In this document: positions 9,047-17,445 of the stretch, one piece after another
How the letters are laid out: each line of letters begins with the position of its first letter
Position numbering within the stretch: position 1 is the first letter of the stretch
Source: an uncultured Aquabacterium sp.
GTDB lineage: Bacteria > Pseudomonadota > Gammaproteobacteria > Burkholderiales > Burkholderiaceae_C
Direction of reading: 5' to 3'
Assembly: GCF_913773725.1 (NCBI RefSeq)
Contig: NZ_CAJYGK010000053.1
Coordinates: 124,001-188,000 of the forward strand
DNA length: 64,000 nucleotides
Made by a program: the position numbers and the translations under genes
Notes under the pieces: model-generated
Told to the model about the DNA's origin: nothing
Database searches by the model: none
The model's input: the letters and a program-made list of their open reading frames with translations, nothing else

Positions 9047-10417
9047 TCACGGTGCTTTGGCCCCCGAACGGGGCGTCGCACCGGCCACCCGCCAGATGAC
9101 GTTGCCGACATCGTCCGCAACCAGCAGCGCCCCCTGCCGGTCCAGCGCCACGCCAACAGGTCGGCCGTGCGCCTCGCCCGCCTCACTGAGGAACCCCGTC
9201 AGCACGTCGACCGGGGCGCCCGCAGGCTTGCCGTCGTTGAAAGGGATGAAAACGACCTTGTAGCCGCTGCGGGGCTTGCGGTTCCACGACCCGTGCTGCC
9301 CGATGAACATGCCCTGCGACCACGCTGGCGACAGTCGGTTGCCGGCCGCATTGACCAGGCCCAGGGACGCCGTGTGGGCGCCCAGCGCGTAGTCCGGGGC
9401 GATGGCATGGGCCACGAGCTCCGGACGCTGGGGCTGGACCCGCTCGTCGACATGCCGGCCCCAGTAGCTGTAAGGCCAGCCGTAAAAACCGCCCTCCTGC
9501 ACCGAGGTCAGGTAGTCCGGCACAAGGTCGTTGCCGAGTTCGTCCCGCTCGTTGACCACGGTCCACAGTCGGCCGCCTTCCCAGGCCATGCCGTTGGGAT
9601 TGCGCAGTCCGGTGGCGAACAGACGGTGGCGCTTCGTGCCGAGGTCCAGCTCCCAGATGGCGGCACGTCCCTCCTCCTTGTCCATGCCGTTCTCTGCGAT
9701 GTTGCTGTTGGAGCCGACCGTGATGTACAGACGCTTGCCGTCGGCCGAGGCGATCAGGTTCTTGGTCCAGTGGTGGTTGAGCGGCCCGCCTGGCAGGTCG
9801 AGCACCTTTTCGGGTGGGGCCTCGATCCGTGTCTGTCCCGGCTGGAAGGGCAGGCGCACGACGGCATCGGTATTGGCCACATACAGGTGCGAGCCGACCA
9901 GGGCCATGCCGAATGGCGAGTTCAGTCCATCGCGCAACACCATCCGCGTTTCGGCCCGACCGTCGCCGTCTGCGTCGCGCAGCAGGGTGATGCGGTTGGC
10001 ACTCGGGCCGGCCGAGCCCGCCTTCTTCATCGCCCTCTGCATGAACCACCCTCGGATGCCCTTGCTGTCTTCCGGCTTGGGTGGCGCATTGGTCTCGGCC
10101 ACCAACACATCCCCGTTGGGCAGGGCCAGCAACCACCGCGGGTGCTGCAGGCCACTGGCGAAGGCCTGCACGCTGAGTCCTTCTGCAGCCACCGGCTGGC
10201 GTCCTTCCGGCCAGCCGGTGGCCTGCGCCACATGCACCGTCGGGATGCGCTGCGGTGAGGGCGCCGGCAGGTTGGGCTGGGGCCCGTAACCGGCTTCCGC
10301 AGGCAGCCTGCTGGCTTCGTCGCAGCCTGTCAGGCCGAGGGCCGCGATCGCGAACAGGGACAGGACGACCCGATGGCGCAGAGAGAAGCAGGGAGCGGGA
10401 GAGGTCTGACGAGGCAT
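9047..10417 (-). CDS. PQQ-type sorbosone/aldose dehydrogenase-like lipoprotein
   Basis: A 456-residue six-bladed beta-propeller protein of the soluble glucose/sorbosone dehydrogenase (GSDH) family, which uses PQQ in the periplasm. The signal peptide ends in the lipobox LGLTGC (Cys about 32), so it should be a lipoprotein. Visible family motifs: [69 protein letters not shown], and [17 protein letters not shown] near residue 390. The last resembles the catalytic/PQQ-binding blade. Natural substrate unknown. It is divergent from the AcoR-like regulator and near a PqqU-like receptor, which supports PQQ dependence. No pqqABCDE genes are in the window. Confidence 0.85.
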   Translation of the reverse strand: MPRQTSPAPCFSLRHRVVLSLFAIAALGLTGCDEASRLPAEAGYGPQPNLPAPSPQRIPTVHVAQATGWPEGRQPVAAEGLSVQAFASGLQHPRWLLALPNGDVLVAETNAPPKPEDSKGIRGWFMQRAMKKAGSAGPSANRITLLRDADGDGRAETRMVLRDGLNSPFGMALVGSHLYVANTDAVVRLPFQPGQTRIEAPPEKVLDLPGGPLNHHWTKNLIASADGKRLYITVGSNSNIAENGMDKEEGRAAIWELDLGTKRHRLFATGLRNPNGMAWEGGRLWTVVNERDELGNDLVPDYLTSVQEGGFYGWPYSYWGRHVDERVQPQRPELVAHAIAPDYALGAHTASLGLVNAAGNRLSPAWSQGMFIGQHGSWNRKPRSGYKVVFIPFNDGKPAGAPVDVLTGFLSEAGEAHGRPVGVALDRQGALLVADDVGNVIWRVAGATPRSGAKAP

Positions 10418-10539
10418 GGCGGCGGTCTCCGGAAAGGGGCCATGACGGCCGATTCACCGCGTTCGGCAAATGGCGCGCCCGCCCCGGCGAGGACGTTCGT
10501 TTCGGAACGGATTGGTACCTTCTGGCCAGGTGTGCGATG

Positions 10540-10589
10540 TGGCACGCTCGTGACACAGCGCCGCGGCACACCTGTCACGCTCCGTGACA
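10540..10589. promoter_or_regulatory. Twin inverted-repeat operator candidate between dehydrogenase and AcoR-like regulator
   Basis: Positions 10573-10589 read TGTCACGCTCCGTGACA, a perfect 7-bp inverted repeat with a 3-nt spacer. A second, slightly degenerate copy (TGGCACG-CT-CGTGACA) sits at 10540-10555. Paired palindromes ahead of a sigma-54 activator gene fit its own binding sites or those of the divergent dehydrogenase gene. The rest of the 368-bp gap (10418-10785) shows no gene and no convincing -12/-24 element. Confidence 0.5.
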
Positions 10590-10785
10590 CTTTTGAGGGT
10601 AAACCCTAAGAGGGTTCCCGGCAGTGTCGGCCTCTTGACACCCCTGCCTACGATGGCGGTCCTCTGGGGTCTGTGTGTGCTCCAGAAGGTGACGCGTCGG
10701 GGACACATGCCCGGCACGGTGTACCAGGTTGGCGGCGATCCCGTCGGCGGGGGCACCGGTCACAGTGCTGAGGAGACCTGCGAAG

Positions 10786-13260
10786 ATGACCATGCGATCG
10801 CTGCACCAAGGGGCCCCGTTGCGCGGCGGCCTGTCCGAGACGGGCGGCCCGATGATGCCCGAGCCCGTTCTGGGGGAGCGCCACGCGGAGACGATTCAGC
10901 AGTCTCACGAGCGCTGCATGACGCTGGGCCTCAACCGCACCGACCGCGTCGATTTCCCCACGCTGAGCCGCAACGAGCTGGCCCTGGCCCGCGAACGCAA
11001 TCACCGGCTCTACCTGCACGCGGCGCCGGTGATGGAGACGCTGTTCTCCCAGATCCTCGATTCGCAGAGCATGGTCGTGCTGACCGACGCCAACGGCACC
11101 ATCCTGCATACCATCGGCCCGGATGCCTTCCTGCAGCGGGCTGCCAAGGTGGCCCTGAGCCCGGGCGTGAACTGGTCCGAGTCCACCAAGGGGACCAACG
11201 CGATCGGCACGGCCCTGATCGAGGAGCTGCCGACCCTCGTGCACGGGGCCGAGCACTTCATCAACGCCAACCACTTCCTCACCTGCTCCGCGGCGCCCAT
11301 CCTTGATCCCCGGGGCAACATCCTGGGCGTGCTGGACGTGACGGGCGATCAGCACACCTTCCACCCCTACACGCTGGGGCTGGTGCGCATGTCGGTGCGG
11401 ATGATCGAGAACCACTGGTTCTCGGACGACCATCGCAATGTGGGGCACATCTACCTGCACGCCCGCCCCGAGTTCCTCGGGACCCTGACCGAAGGCATCC
11501 TGGCGGTGAACCCGGACGGCCGCATCATGGGCGCCAACCGGGGCGCCCAGGAGCAACTGGGCATGAGCAGCGCTGCGCTGCGCATGCACACCGTCACCTC
11601 GCTGTTCGGGGCGACGATGGGAGCGCTGACCGAACGCTTCCGCTCGACGCAGGCGGCTCCCATGCTGGTCGAGACCGTGTCGGGACGGCAACTGCACTTG
11701 CGCGCTCGCTTCAACTGGCCGGTGTGGCACAGCCTGTCCGACACCGCGGCCGATGCGGTCGAGGCCACGCCGGCGCCGTCGCCAGCCGGCATGCTGCCTG
11801 CGGGGGAGCTGAGCCTGCCGCCGGCTGCCGCCGGGGCGCCCCGGGACCCGGCGGCTGCCGGGCGTGCGGGCCTGCGCACAGCGGAAGTGGCCGGGGTCAC
11901 CGGCGCCCCGACCCCGGCGGGCCTGGGCGGCGCGTTGGGCAGTGGCCCCACGTCGGTGTCATCGGCCATGCCGCCGGGCAGCCCGTTCGGCGTGCCCAGC
12001 GGCAAGCTGGCCGATGCGTTCGTGGCCGATGGCTCATCAGCTGGCTCATCGGGTGAGCCTCCCAGGTCCTCGTCGTCACGCAAGCTCGGTCTGACTGCGC
12101 TGGCCACGGGCGACACCCAGATGGCGGCCCTGCTCGACAAGCTCAAGAGGGTGCTCAACCGCGACATTCCCATCCTGATCCAGGGCGAGACGGGGACTGG
12201 CAAGGAGCTGCTGGCCCGGGCCCTCCACAACGATTCCAGCCGCGCCACCGCACCCTTCGTGGCGGTGAACTGCGCTTCCATCCCTGAAACGCTGATCGAG
12301 TCCGAGCTGTTCGGTTACGAGGAAGGCGCGTTCACCGGTGCACGCCGTAAGGGCGCGGTCGGCAAGATGGTGCAGGCCCACGGCGGCACGCTGTTTCTGG
12401 ATGAGATCGGAGACATGCCGCTGTCGCTGCAGGCCCACCTGCTGCGCGTGCTGCAGGAGCGCGAGGTGACGCCGCTGGGCAGCGGCCGGGCCATCCCGAT
12501 CGACATCAACCTGGTGTGCGCCACCCACCGCAACCTGCGCGAGATGATCGAGCGCAAGACGTTCCGGGAGGACCTGTACTTCCGTCTCAACGGGCTGGTG
12601 GTGCGCATTCCGCCGTTGCGTGAGCGCACCGACCTGATGGTGCTGGTCGAGCGCATCCTGCAGCGTGAGTGCCCCGACGTGGCCCATGAACTGGCGCCCG
12701 ATGTGGTCAACCTGTTCCAGGCGTGCCGCTGGCAGGGCAATGTGCGTCAGCTGGCCGGTGTGCTGCGCACCGCCTGCGTGATGGCCGGCGACGAGCGCTT
12801 CATCACCCGAGCCCACCTGTCGGACGATTTCATGGACGATGTGTTGCGCAGTCAGAGCCAGGCCGGCTTGGGCGCGCGTGCCACCGGCGGCGGCCTTGTC
12901 GGGGCAGGCTCAGGCTACATCGGTGGCAGCCTGTCGTCGATGGGCGGCGGGCTGCCTCACGGACCGGCTTCGAGCGGTGGGTTCGGCGCGTCGCATGGCG
13001 GGAGTGGGGTGGCGGCTTACGCCGAAGCCCATGCCCCCGTGGGTGGCACCGAGCCGCATGATGCGCTGCGGGGCGCCCCGAATGGCGCGGCCCCGGCCCC
13101 GGCGTCGGCGGCCCCGGCGTCTCTGGTCGACATTGAGCTGCAGACCATTCGTCAGGCCGTCGAGGCGGCCCGTGGCAACATTTCCGAAGCGGCCAAGCAA
13201 CTGGGGATCAGCCGCAACACCATCTACCGCAAGCTGCACTGGCAGAACAAGCAGCACTGA
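10786..13260 (+). CDS. AcoR-family sigma-54-dependent transcriptional activator
   Basis: An 824-residue enhancer-binding activator. ATG at 10786 is chosen because AGGAG lies at 10771-10775; an in-frame ATG 19 codons earlier lacks one. The N-terminal GAF-like sensor (about 85-200) has the AcoR-type stretch NWSESTKGTNAIGTALIE. A PAS-like part follows, then a 100-residue Pro/Ala/Gly-rich linker (about 325-430). The AAA+ domain has Walker A GETGTGKE (about 467), the sigma-54 contact loop GAFTGA (about 514), and Walker B LFLDEIGD. A second Gly/Ala-rich linker precedes a Fis-type HTH (about 786-820: AAKQLGISRNTIYRKL). The ligand is unknown; AcoR/MimR relatives sense small alcohols or ketones. The neighbouring PQQ dehydrogenase and receptor are likely targets. 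Confidence 0.93.
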   Translation: MTMRSLHQGAPLRGGLSETGGPMMPEPVLGERHAETIQQSHERCMTLGLNRTDRVDFPTLSRNELALARERNHRLYLHAAPVMETLFSQILDSQSMVVLTDANGTILHTIGPDAFLQRAAKVALSPGVNWSESTKGTNAIGTALIEELPTLVHGAEHFINANHFLTCSAAPILDPRGNILGVLDVTGDQHTFHPYTLGLVRMSVRMIENHWFSDDHRNVGHIYLHARPEFLGTLTEGILAVNPDGRIMGANRGAQEQLGMSSAALRMHTVTSLFGATMGALTERFRSTQAAPMLVETVSGRQLHLRARFNWPVWHSLSDTAADAVEATPAPSPAGMLPAGELSLPPAAAGAPRDPAAAGRAGLRTAEVAGVTGAPTPAGLGGALGSGPTSVSSAMPPGSPFGVPSGKLADAFVADGSSAGSSGEPPRSSSSRKLGLTALATGDTQMAALLDKLKRVLNRDIPILIQGETGTGKELLARALHNDSSRATAPFVAVNCASIPETLIESELFGYEEGAFTGARRKGAVGKMVQAHGGTLFLDEIGDMPLSLQAHLLRVLQEREVTPLGSGRAIPIDINLVCATHRNLREMIERKTFREDLYFRLNGLVVRIPPLRERTDLMVLVERILQRECPDVAHELAPDVVNLFQACRWQGNVRQLAGVLRTACVMAGDERFITRAHLSDDFMDDVLRSQSQAGLGARATGGGLVGAGSGYIGGSLSSMGGGLPHGPASSGGFGASHGGSGVAAYAEAHAPVGGTEPHDALRGAPNGAAPAPASAAPASLVDIELQTIRQAVEAARGNISEAAKQLGISRNTIYRKLHWQNKQH

Positions 13261-13304
13261 ACCGCTTTCAAGCGACGCCGGGATTCAGCACCCCGGTCTC
13301 ATCA

Positions 13305-13331
13305 CGGCGCCCCGGGGGGCGCCGCTTTTTT
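13305..13331 (+). terminator. Intrinsic terminator of the AcoR-like gene
   Basis: A near-perfect GC stem (CGGCGCCCC/GGGGCGCCG-type) at 13305-13324 is followed by T6 at 13326-13331. It lies 45 nt after the regulator stop and 23 nt before the convergent receptor stop. Confidence 0.85.
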
Positions 13332-13353
13332 GGGCGTGGTGCGGGGGGGGCGC

Positions 13354-15549
13354 TCAGAAGCCGTGCAGATAGCGGACGGACAGCAGGCCGCTGCGGCCCG
13401 CTGCAGGCTCGAAGAAGCGGCTGTTGCCGTCGTTGACGATCACGCTGCCGGCATAGCGCTTGTCGCCCACGTTGTCCACTCGGGCCAGCACCTCGATGGC
13501 GCTGCCCTGAGCGTCGAGCTGGAAGCGTTGGGTCCAGCGGACGTTGACGACGCCCCAACCGGCTGCAAAGTCGCTGTTGCGGTCGTTGACGGCGGTGCGC
13601 CCGCGCGCCTGCCATTCCAGGCCGGCTTCCATCCCGCGCTTCGGCTGCCACACCAGTTCGGCAAAGGCGTTGTGCTTCTGCGTGCCGGCGATGCGGTTGC
13701 CGGCCGCCACAGGGGCGGTGGCCACGGTGCACGGGGTGCCCGCACAGGTGAGGAAGTTGTCGCGGTACGTGGCATCGAGCCAGGTGAAGGCGGCAGCGGC
13801 CCGCCACTGCGGATTCAGGCGCCATTGGCCCGCCAGCTCGAGCCCCTTGCGCTGGGTGTGGCCCACGTTCTGGAAGGTCGAGCGGCCGCCGCTGTTGCTG
13901 AGCACACCGATCTCGTTGCTCGTGTTCACGACGAACAGCGTGGCGTCCAGGCCGACACCGGCGGACGGGCGCCACTTGCTGCCCAGTTCGGCGTGGCGGC
14001 TGGTCTGCGGCTTGAGCGCCATGTTGAAGCCGCCAGAGCCATCCGGTCGATAGGCCACCTCACCCAGGGTTGGCGATTCGAAGCCGCGGCCTGCGCCGGC
14101 GTGCAACGTCAGGGTGGGGCTGGCTTTCCAGCGCAGACCGACGACCGGCGTGTTGTAGTGGAAGCGCAGCAAGCCCGAATCATTGACGTTGGCACCCAGG
14201 ACGTAGTTGTCCTTGCTCACCATCGTCACCTGCCCTGAGCGGAGGCCGGCCGTGGCGGCCCACTCCGGGGCGAAAGTCCATTCCGCCTGGGCATAGGCCT
14301 CACGGGTGCGCGCCGAGTTGGCCTCGTCGCGTCGCTGGCTGCCCTTGACCCCATACACGGGGCTGCTGCTCGGACCCGTGTAGTTCAGGTAGCCCCGGCG
14401 CGCGTCGTACTGGTCCTCGGCATTGAGGCCGGTCACCAGGTCGACGTTCGTCCAGCGCCAGTTCAGTCGGCCGTCCAGGCCCATGTAATCCCGGTCGAAA
14501 TCGACCACCCCACCACTGTGGCGCGATGTCAGGGGGTTGGTGCCCTGGGTGCTGGCTGCGATGCTCTGGAACTGCGTCACCGTCCGCCGTCCGGCGTACG
14601 CCACCAGCTGGCTTTCCTGCAGCGCACCGGCCTGCGTGAACCGGTGTTGCCAGCTCGTGCCGACCTGGGTCTGGTTCAGGTTCTTGCGGGTGTTGTACTG
14701 GCGGGCCTCTGGCGTGGTCTGGTCGGGGTCGGCGTCGAACTGCTGCCGGTTCAGCCCCAGCGGATCTTGCGCCTGGAGGACCTGGTGACTGAGTTGCGCC
14801 ACGATGCGGTCCTGCGTCAGCCGCCACTCGGCCTTGACGTTGCCCAGATGGCGGTCTGCGGCACTGTGGTCACGCGGGCCATCGGTGTGCATGCTGGAGG
14901 CGCTGGCCGACATGGACAGTGTGTCGCTGATGGGTGCACTGCCTGCCAGTCTGACCTGATAGAGCGCGTTGCTGCCGATGTCGATGGCACTTTCGAAGTA
15001 TCGCTCCGTGATGGGCTGGCTGACCAGCGAGATCACCCCGCCGGCCGCGTTGCCGTACAGGGCAGAGAATGGCCCGCGAATGACCTCGATGCGCTGGGCA
15101 TTCGCCAGGTCGAAGTGACCCACCTGACCTTGGCCGTCGGGCATGGTGGCCGGGATGCCGTCGGTGTACAGACGCAGGCCGCGCACGCCGAAGGTGGCCC
15201 GAGCGCCGAAGCCCCGCGAACTGATCTGCAGATCTTGCGCGTAGTTGTTGCGGTTGTTGACCACCAGACCCGGAACGCGGGCCATTGCTTCGGACAGGTT
15301 CACCATGGGGCCGGCGGACCGCAGCGTGCGGTTATCGACCACGCTGGCTGCGAAGGGCGCGTCCTGCAGCGGCGTGGCGCGGGGGCTGGCGCTGACGACC
15401 ACGGGCTCGACTTCGGACGGGGCCTCGGAAGACTCGGCTGCCATGGCGCCCGAGGCGTTCAATAGCCCCGCACAGGTGGCCAGGGTGGCCCAGGCCAGCG
15501 GGCTGAGTTGAAGCAAGGCGGGATGGCGGTGCGGTGTGGGGTGTCTCAT
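13354..15549 (-). CDS. pqqU: PqqU/YncD-like TonB-dependent outer-membrane receptor
   Basis: A 731-residue TonB-dependent receptor. A basic N-terminus and hydrophobic segment form the signal peptide; the TonB box region is near EPVVVSASPRATPL. The plug shows NNRNNYAQDLQISSRGFG, YTDGIPATMPDGQGQ and RGPFSALYGNAAGGV. The barrel shows GRGFESPTLGEVAYRPDG and ends RYLHGF with the terminal Phe expected for outer-membrane barrels. These segments closely follow E. coli YncD (PqqU), the pyrroloquinoline quinone importer, as I remember it. ATG at 15549 is preferred; the in-frame upstream extension lacks signal-peptide character. A role in PQQ scavenging fits the PQQ-type dehydrogenase nearby. Siderophore uptake is the main alternative. 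Confidence 0.82.
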   Translation of the reverse strand: MRHPTPHRHPALLQLSPLAWATLATCAGLLNASGAMAAESSEAPSEVEPVVVSASPRATPLQDAPFAASVVDNRTLRSAGPMVNLSEAMARVPGLVVNNRNNYAQDLQISSRGFGARATFGVRGLRLYTDGIPATMPDGQGQVGHFDLANAQRIEVIRGPFSALYGNAAGGVISLVSQPITERYFESAIDIGSNALYQVRLAGSAPISDTLSMSASASSMHTDGPRDHSAADRHLGNVKAEWRLTQDRIVAQLSHQVLQAQDPLGLNRQQFDADPDQTTPEARQYNTRKNLNQTQVGTSWQHRFTQAGALQESQLVAYAGRRTVTQFQSIAASTQGTNPLTSRHSGGVVDFDRDYMGLDGRLNWRWTNVDLVTGLNAEDQYDARRGYLNYTGPSSSPVYGVKGSQRRDEANSARTREAYAQAEWTFAPEWAATAGLRSGQVTMVSKDNYVLGANVNDSGLLRFHYNTPVVGLRWKASPTLTLHAGAGRGFESPTLGEVAYRPDGSGGFNMALKPQTSRHAELGSKWRPSAGVGLDATLFVVNTSNEIGVLSNSGGRSTFQNVGHTQRKGLELAGQWRLNPQWRAAAAFTWLDATYRDNFLTCAGTPCTVATAPVAAGNRIAGTQKHNAFAELVWQPKRGMEAGLEWQARGRTAVNDRNSDFAAGWGVVNVRWTQRFQLDAQGSAIEVLARVDNVGDKRYAGSVIVNDGNSRFFEPAAGRSGLLSVRYLHGF

Positions 15550-16009
15550 GGTGTCGTTGTGCGTGCGGTGTGTGCCGGTCTGGCCGGCAGCGGACAGTGT
15601 CCGGGTGCAGACACCGTGCCAGGCGTACCCAAGGGCGCGCGCGGGGCGAGCCGATGCCATCCGCGGGCCCGTGTCCGGGGAGACCCGGGGGGGTGATCAT
15701 GAATTTCTCGAGCCCGTGTGACAGCGGTGACACATCTGCGCCGCGGTGTTTCGGACTGGAGCAGCGCTGTACAAGACGCCCGGGCAAAAAAAACGGGCCC
15801 CGAAGGGCCCGTATGGAAAGCACAAGACTGCCGTGCTGCTAGGAGGAGACAAGCATGAAACAGAACGGGTCCGCCTGACGGGAGCAGGGCCTTGACGGCC
15901 AAGCCGGTCCGGCGGGTTACAGCAGGGACAACAGAGACAACGAGAACAACCACTGCGATGCGGCGTGAACCGGCGCCGCGCCGGATGAGGGGCCGTCCCC
16001 CTCGGGAAC
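15550..16009. other. Intergenic region between pqqU and flhC
   Basis: This 460-bp gap has no convincing gene of normal size. It holds the pqqU leader with TGACA half-sites (GTGTGACAGCGGTGACACA at 15716-15734) and the flhDC terminator at 15797-15816. A plus-strand 7-codon ORF (ATG 15855, stop 15876-15878) has an unusually strong AGGAGGAG. The remainder looks featureless. Confidence 0.5.
15788..15816 (-). terminator. Intrinsic terminator downstream of flhC
   Basis: On the minus strand, stem ACGGGCCC / GGGCCCGT with loop TTCG (15797-15816) is followed by a run of eight T. It closes the flhDC transcript about 190 nt beyond flhC. Confidence 0.85.
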
Positions 16010-16546
16010 TCAGTGCATCTGGATGCCGCCAGCGGCCTTGCCCTTGCCAGCACGGGCCGGGGGGTTGCACAGCCCGCAGACGAAGTGACGCGAGATTTCA
16101 TGCGGGTGGGTCACGAAGTGGCCCCCGCACTTGGAGCACTTCGTCATCGTCAACATCCCGTTGTCCACGAACTTCACCAGGCGCCAGGCGCGGGTGACGG
16201 ACAACATCGGCTCCAGGCCCTGCACCTCGGTCTGCTCCAGATAGAGCTGGTAGGCCTTGATCACCACGTCGATCTCGTCCATTTCCGCGGCCTTGTTCAG
16301 GTACTCGTGGATGTTCATGAACAGGCTGGCGTGGATGTTGGGCTGCCAGGTCATGAACCAGTCAGTCGAGAAGGGGAGCTGGCCTTTCGACGGCGACTTG
16401 CCCGAGACTTCCTTGTACAGGCGCAGCAGGCGCTCGTAAGACATGTCGGTTTCCGATTCCAGAACCTGCAGGCGGGCACCCAGGTTGATCAGGGTGACGG
16501 CGCGCTCGATTTGCTTGGCTTCGGTCAACAGGCTCTTGGTGCGCAT
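16010..16546 (-). CDS. flhC: Flagellar transcriptional activator FlhC
   Basis: A 178-residue FlhC, the zinc-binding subunit of the FlhD4C2 master activator of class II flagellar promoters. It starts MRTKSLLTEAKQIERAVTLI and contains the conserved SYERLLRLYKEVSGKSPSKGQLPFSTDWF region. A four-Cys zinc site is formed by CSKC (about 137-140) and CGLC (about 157-160). Length is close to enterobacterial FlhC with a slightly shorter tail. It lies 61 nt after flhD in the same operon and is followed by a strong terminator. Confidence 0.97.
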   Translation of the reverse strand: MRTKSLLTEAKQIERAVTLINLGARLQVLESETDMSYERLLRLYKEVSGKSPSKGQLPFSTDWFMTWQPNIHASLFMNIHEYLNKAAEMDEIDVVIKAYQLYLEQTEVQGLEPMLSVTRAWRLVKFVDNGMLTMTKCSKCGGHFVTHPHEISRHFVCGLCNPPARAGKGKAAGGIQMH

Positions 16547-16607
16547 GATGGGCTTTCTCGGAGGGGGGCGGATCGTGAGGACGGGGTCAGGCGGGTGATA
16601 CCGAGAC

Positions 16608-16931
16608 TCAGGCGGCTTCCTGGTGGCGGCCGGCCATCAGGATGGAGGCATGCAGGCGGCTGACGGCGTCGTTGGCGGCGCCCTTGCCGTGGTTGGTCAG
16701 CAGGTTCCACACGAGGTCGTCATCGACACGCATGCGGCACACCAGGGTGTTGCCCGACGCGATCTTCAGCACCTGAGCCGGGGTCAGCGAGGCCAGACGG
16801 TCGGCCGCTTCTTCCGACAGACCCAGGCGGAACAGCGCCTGTTCGCGGTCCGTGCGGATCAGGTTCTGAGCCAGCATCAGGTACGACAGGTTGGTTTCGC
16901 GGATTTCGTTGAGGATCTGTTCGTTGGTCAT
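16608..16931 (-). CDS. flhD: Flagellar transcriptional activator FlhD
   Basis: A 107-residue FlhD, partner of FlhC and the first gene of the flagellar master operon. It starts MTNEQILNEIRETNLSYLML, the standard FlhD beginning, so ATG at 16931 is used rather than an in-frame ATG 20 codons upstream. The middle shows AQNLIRTDREQALFRLGLS, the helical dimer region. The ~320-bp region before it must hold the operon promoter. It contains a GAACAG-caccC-CTGTTC-type inverted repeat near 17088-17105. Presence of flhDC rather than fleQ/flrC points to Enterobacterales or Burkholderiales; the rest of the window points to the latter. Confidence 0.97.
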   Translation of the reverse strand: MTNEQILNEIRETNLSYLMLAQNLIRTDREQALFRLGLSEEAADRLASLTPAQVLKIASGNTLVCRMRVDDDLVWNLLTNHGKGAANDAVSRLHASILMAGRHQEAA

Positions 16932-17254
16932 GTCGGGCTCCGTTGTCTGGCTGTGCGGTGCAGTGCGGAACTGCGTTGTCGATGGAGTCATTGTGCAAAC
17001 AACGGCCAGTTTTCTTGATAGGCGGCTGGCTGTAAGGCAGGTCGGCGCACGGCTAGCTTCTTTGTAAGAATTTGTCTGACAAGCACTCGGAACAGCACCC
17101 TGTTCAGGGCCCAGTCATTTGTCTGGGAAAAACATGCCATTTCGGTCCTTGAGTGACGTTTGATCACACCGTGATTTGTATCAACGCCGTTACCGGAAAT
17201 TCCCGTGTGTGAAGGGTGTCACAGACAGCGGCAAACCAGCGCCGTTATGCTTCA

Positions 17255-17352
17255 TTCCCAAGGGCAACCCGTCCGAAAGGGCGAGGGCGCAAAGCTGCGG
17301 GGCTAAAGACGATCCGATCGTTCACGCCAGCCGGGCCGCCACGGAAGGTCGT
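17255..17352 (+). ncRNA. c-di-GMP-I (GEMM-I) riboswitch in the metalloprotease leader
   Basis: The region matches the GEMM-I core in order. GGGCAACCC (17262-17270, the GGCAAAC element) is followed by a short helix capped by a GAAA tetraloop (CGTC-CGAAAG-GGCG). Then come the invariant GGGCGCAAAGC (17285-17295) and GGGGCTAAA, then a P3 hairpin formed by ACGATC/GATCGT. It closes with GCCAGCCGGGCCGCC (the AGCGGGGTTACC-like strand that contacts the ligand in Vc2). The aptamer ends about 95 nt before the protease start. No clear terminator follows, so the expression platform (translational or Rho-dependent) is not resolved. It would tie protease output to the c-di-GMP made by cyclases such as those at 7.3 and 49.4 kb. 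Confidence 0.85.
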
Positions 17353-17445
17353 ACGTGTAACAAGCGTGCGGTCCGGATCGTGTCATCCAGCCCAGCGCTG
17401 CCCGTCCGACCGACCTTGTGGTCACCAGTCAACAGGAGGGCGCTC

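Noticed and set aside
10540-10556. Sigma-54 (-24/-12) promoter starting TGGCACG upstream of the AcoR-like gene
   Set aside because: The GG is present but the GC dinucleotide expected at the -12 position is absent (reads AC), so it fits the operator half-site better.
17150-17180. CRP-type site between flhD and the protease gene
   Set aside because: AGTGA and TCACA half-sites are present but separated by 7 rather than 6 nt, and the left half is imperfect.
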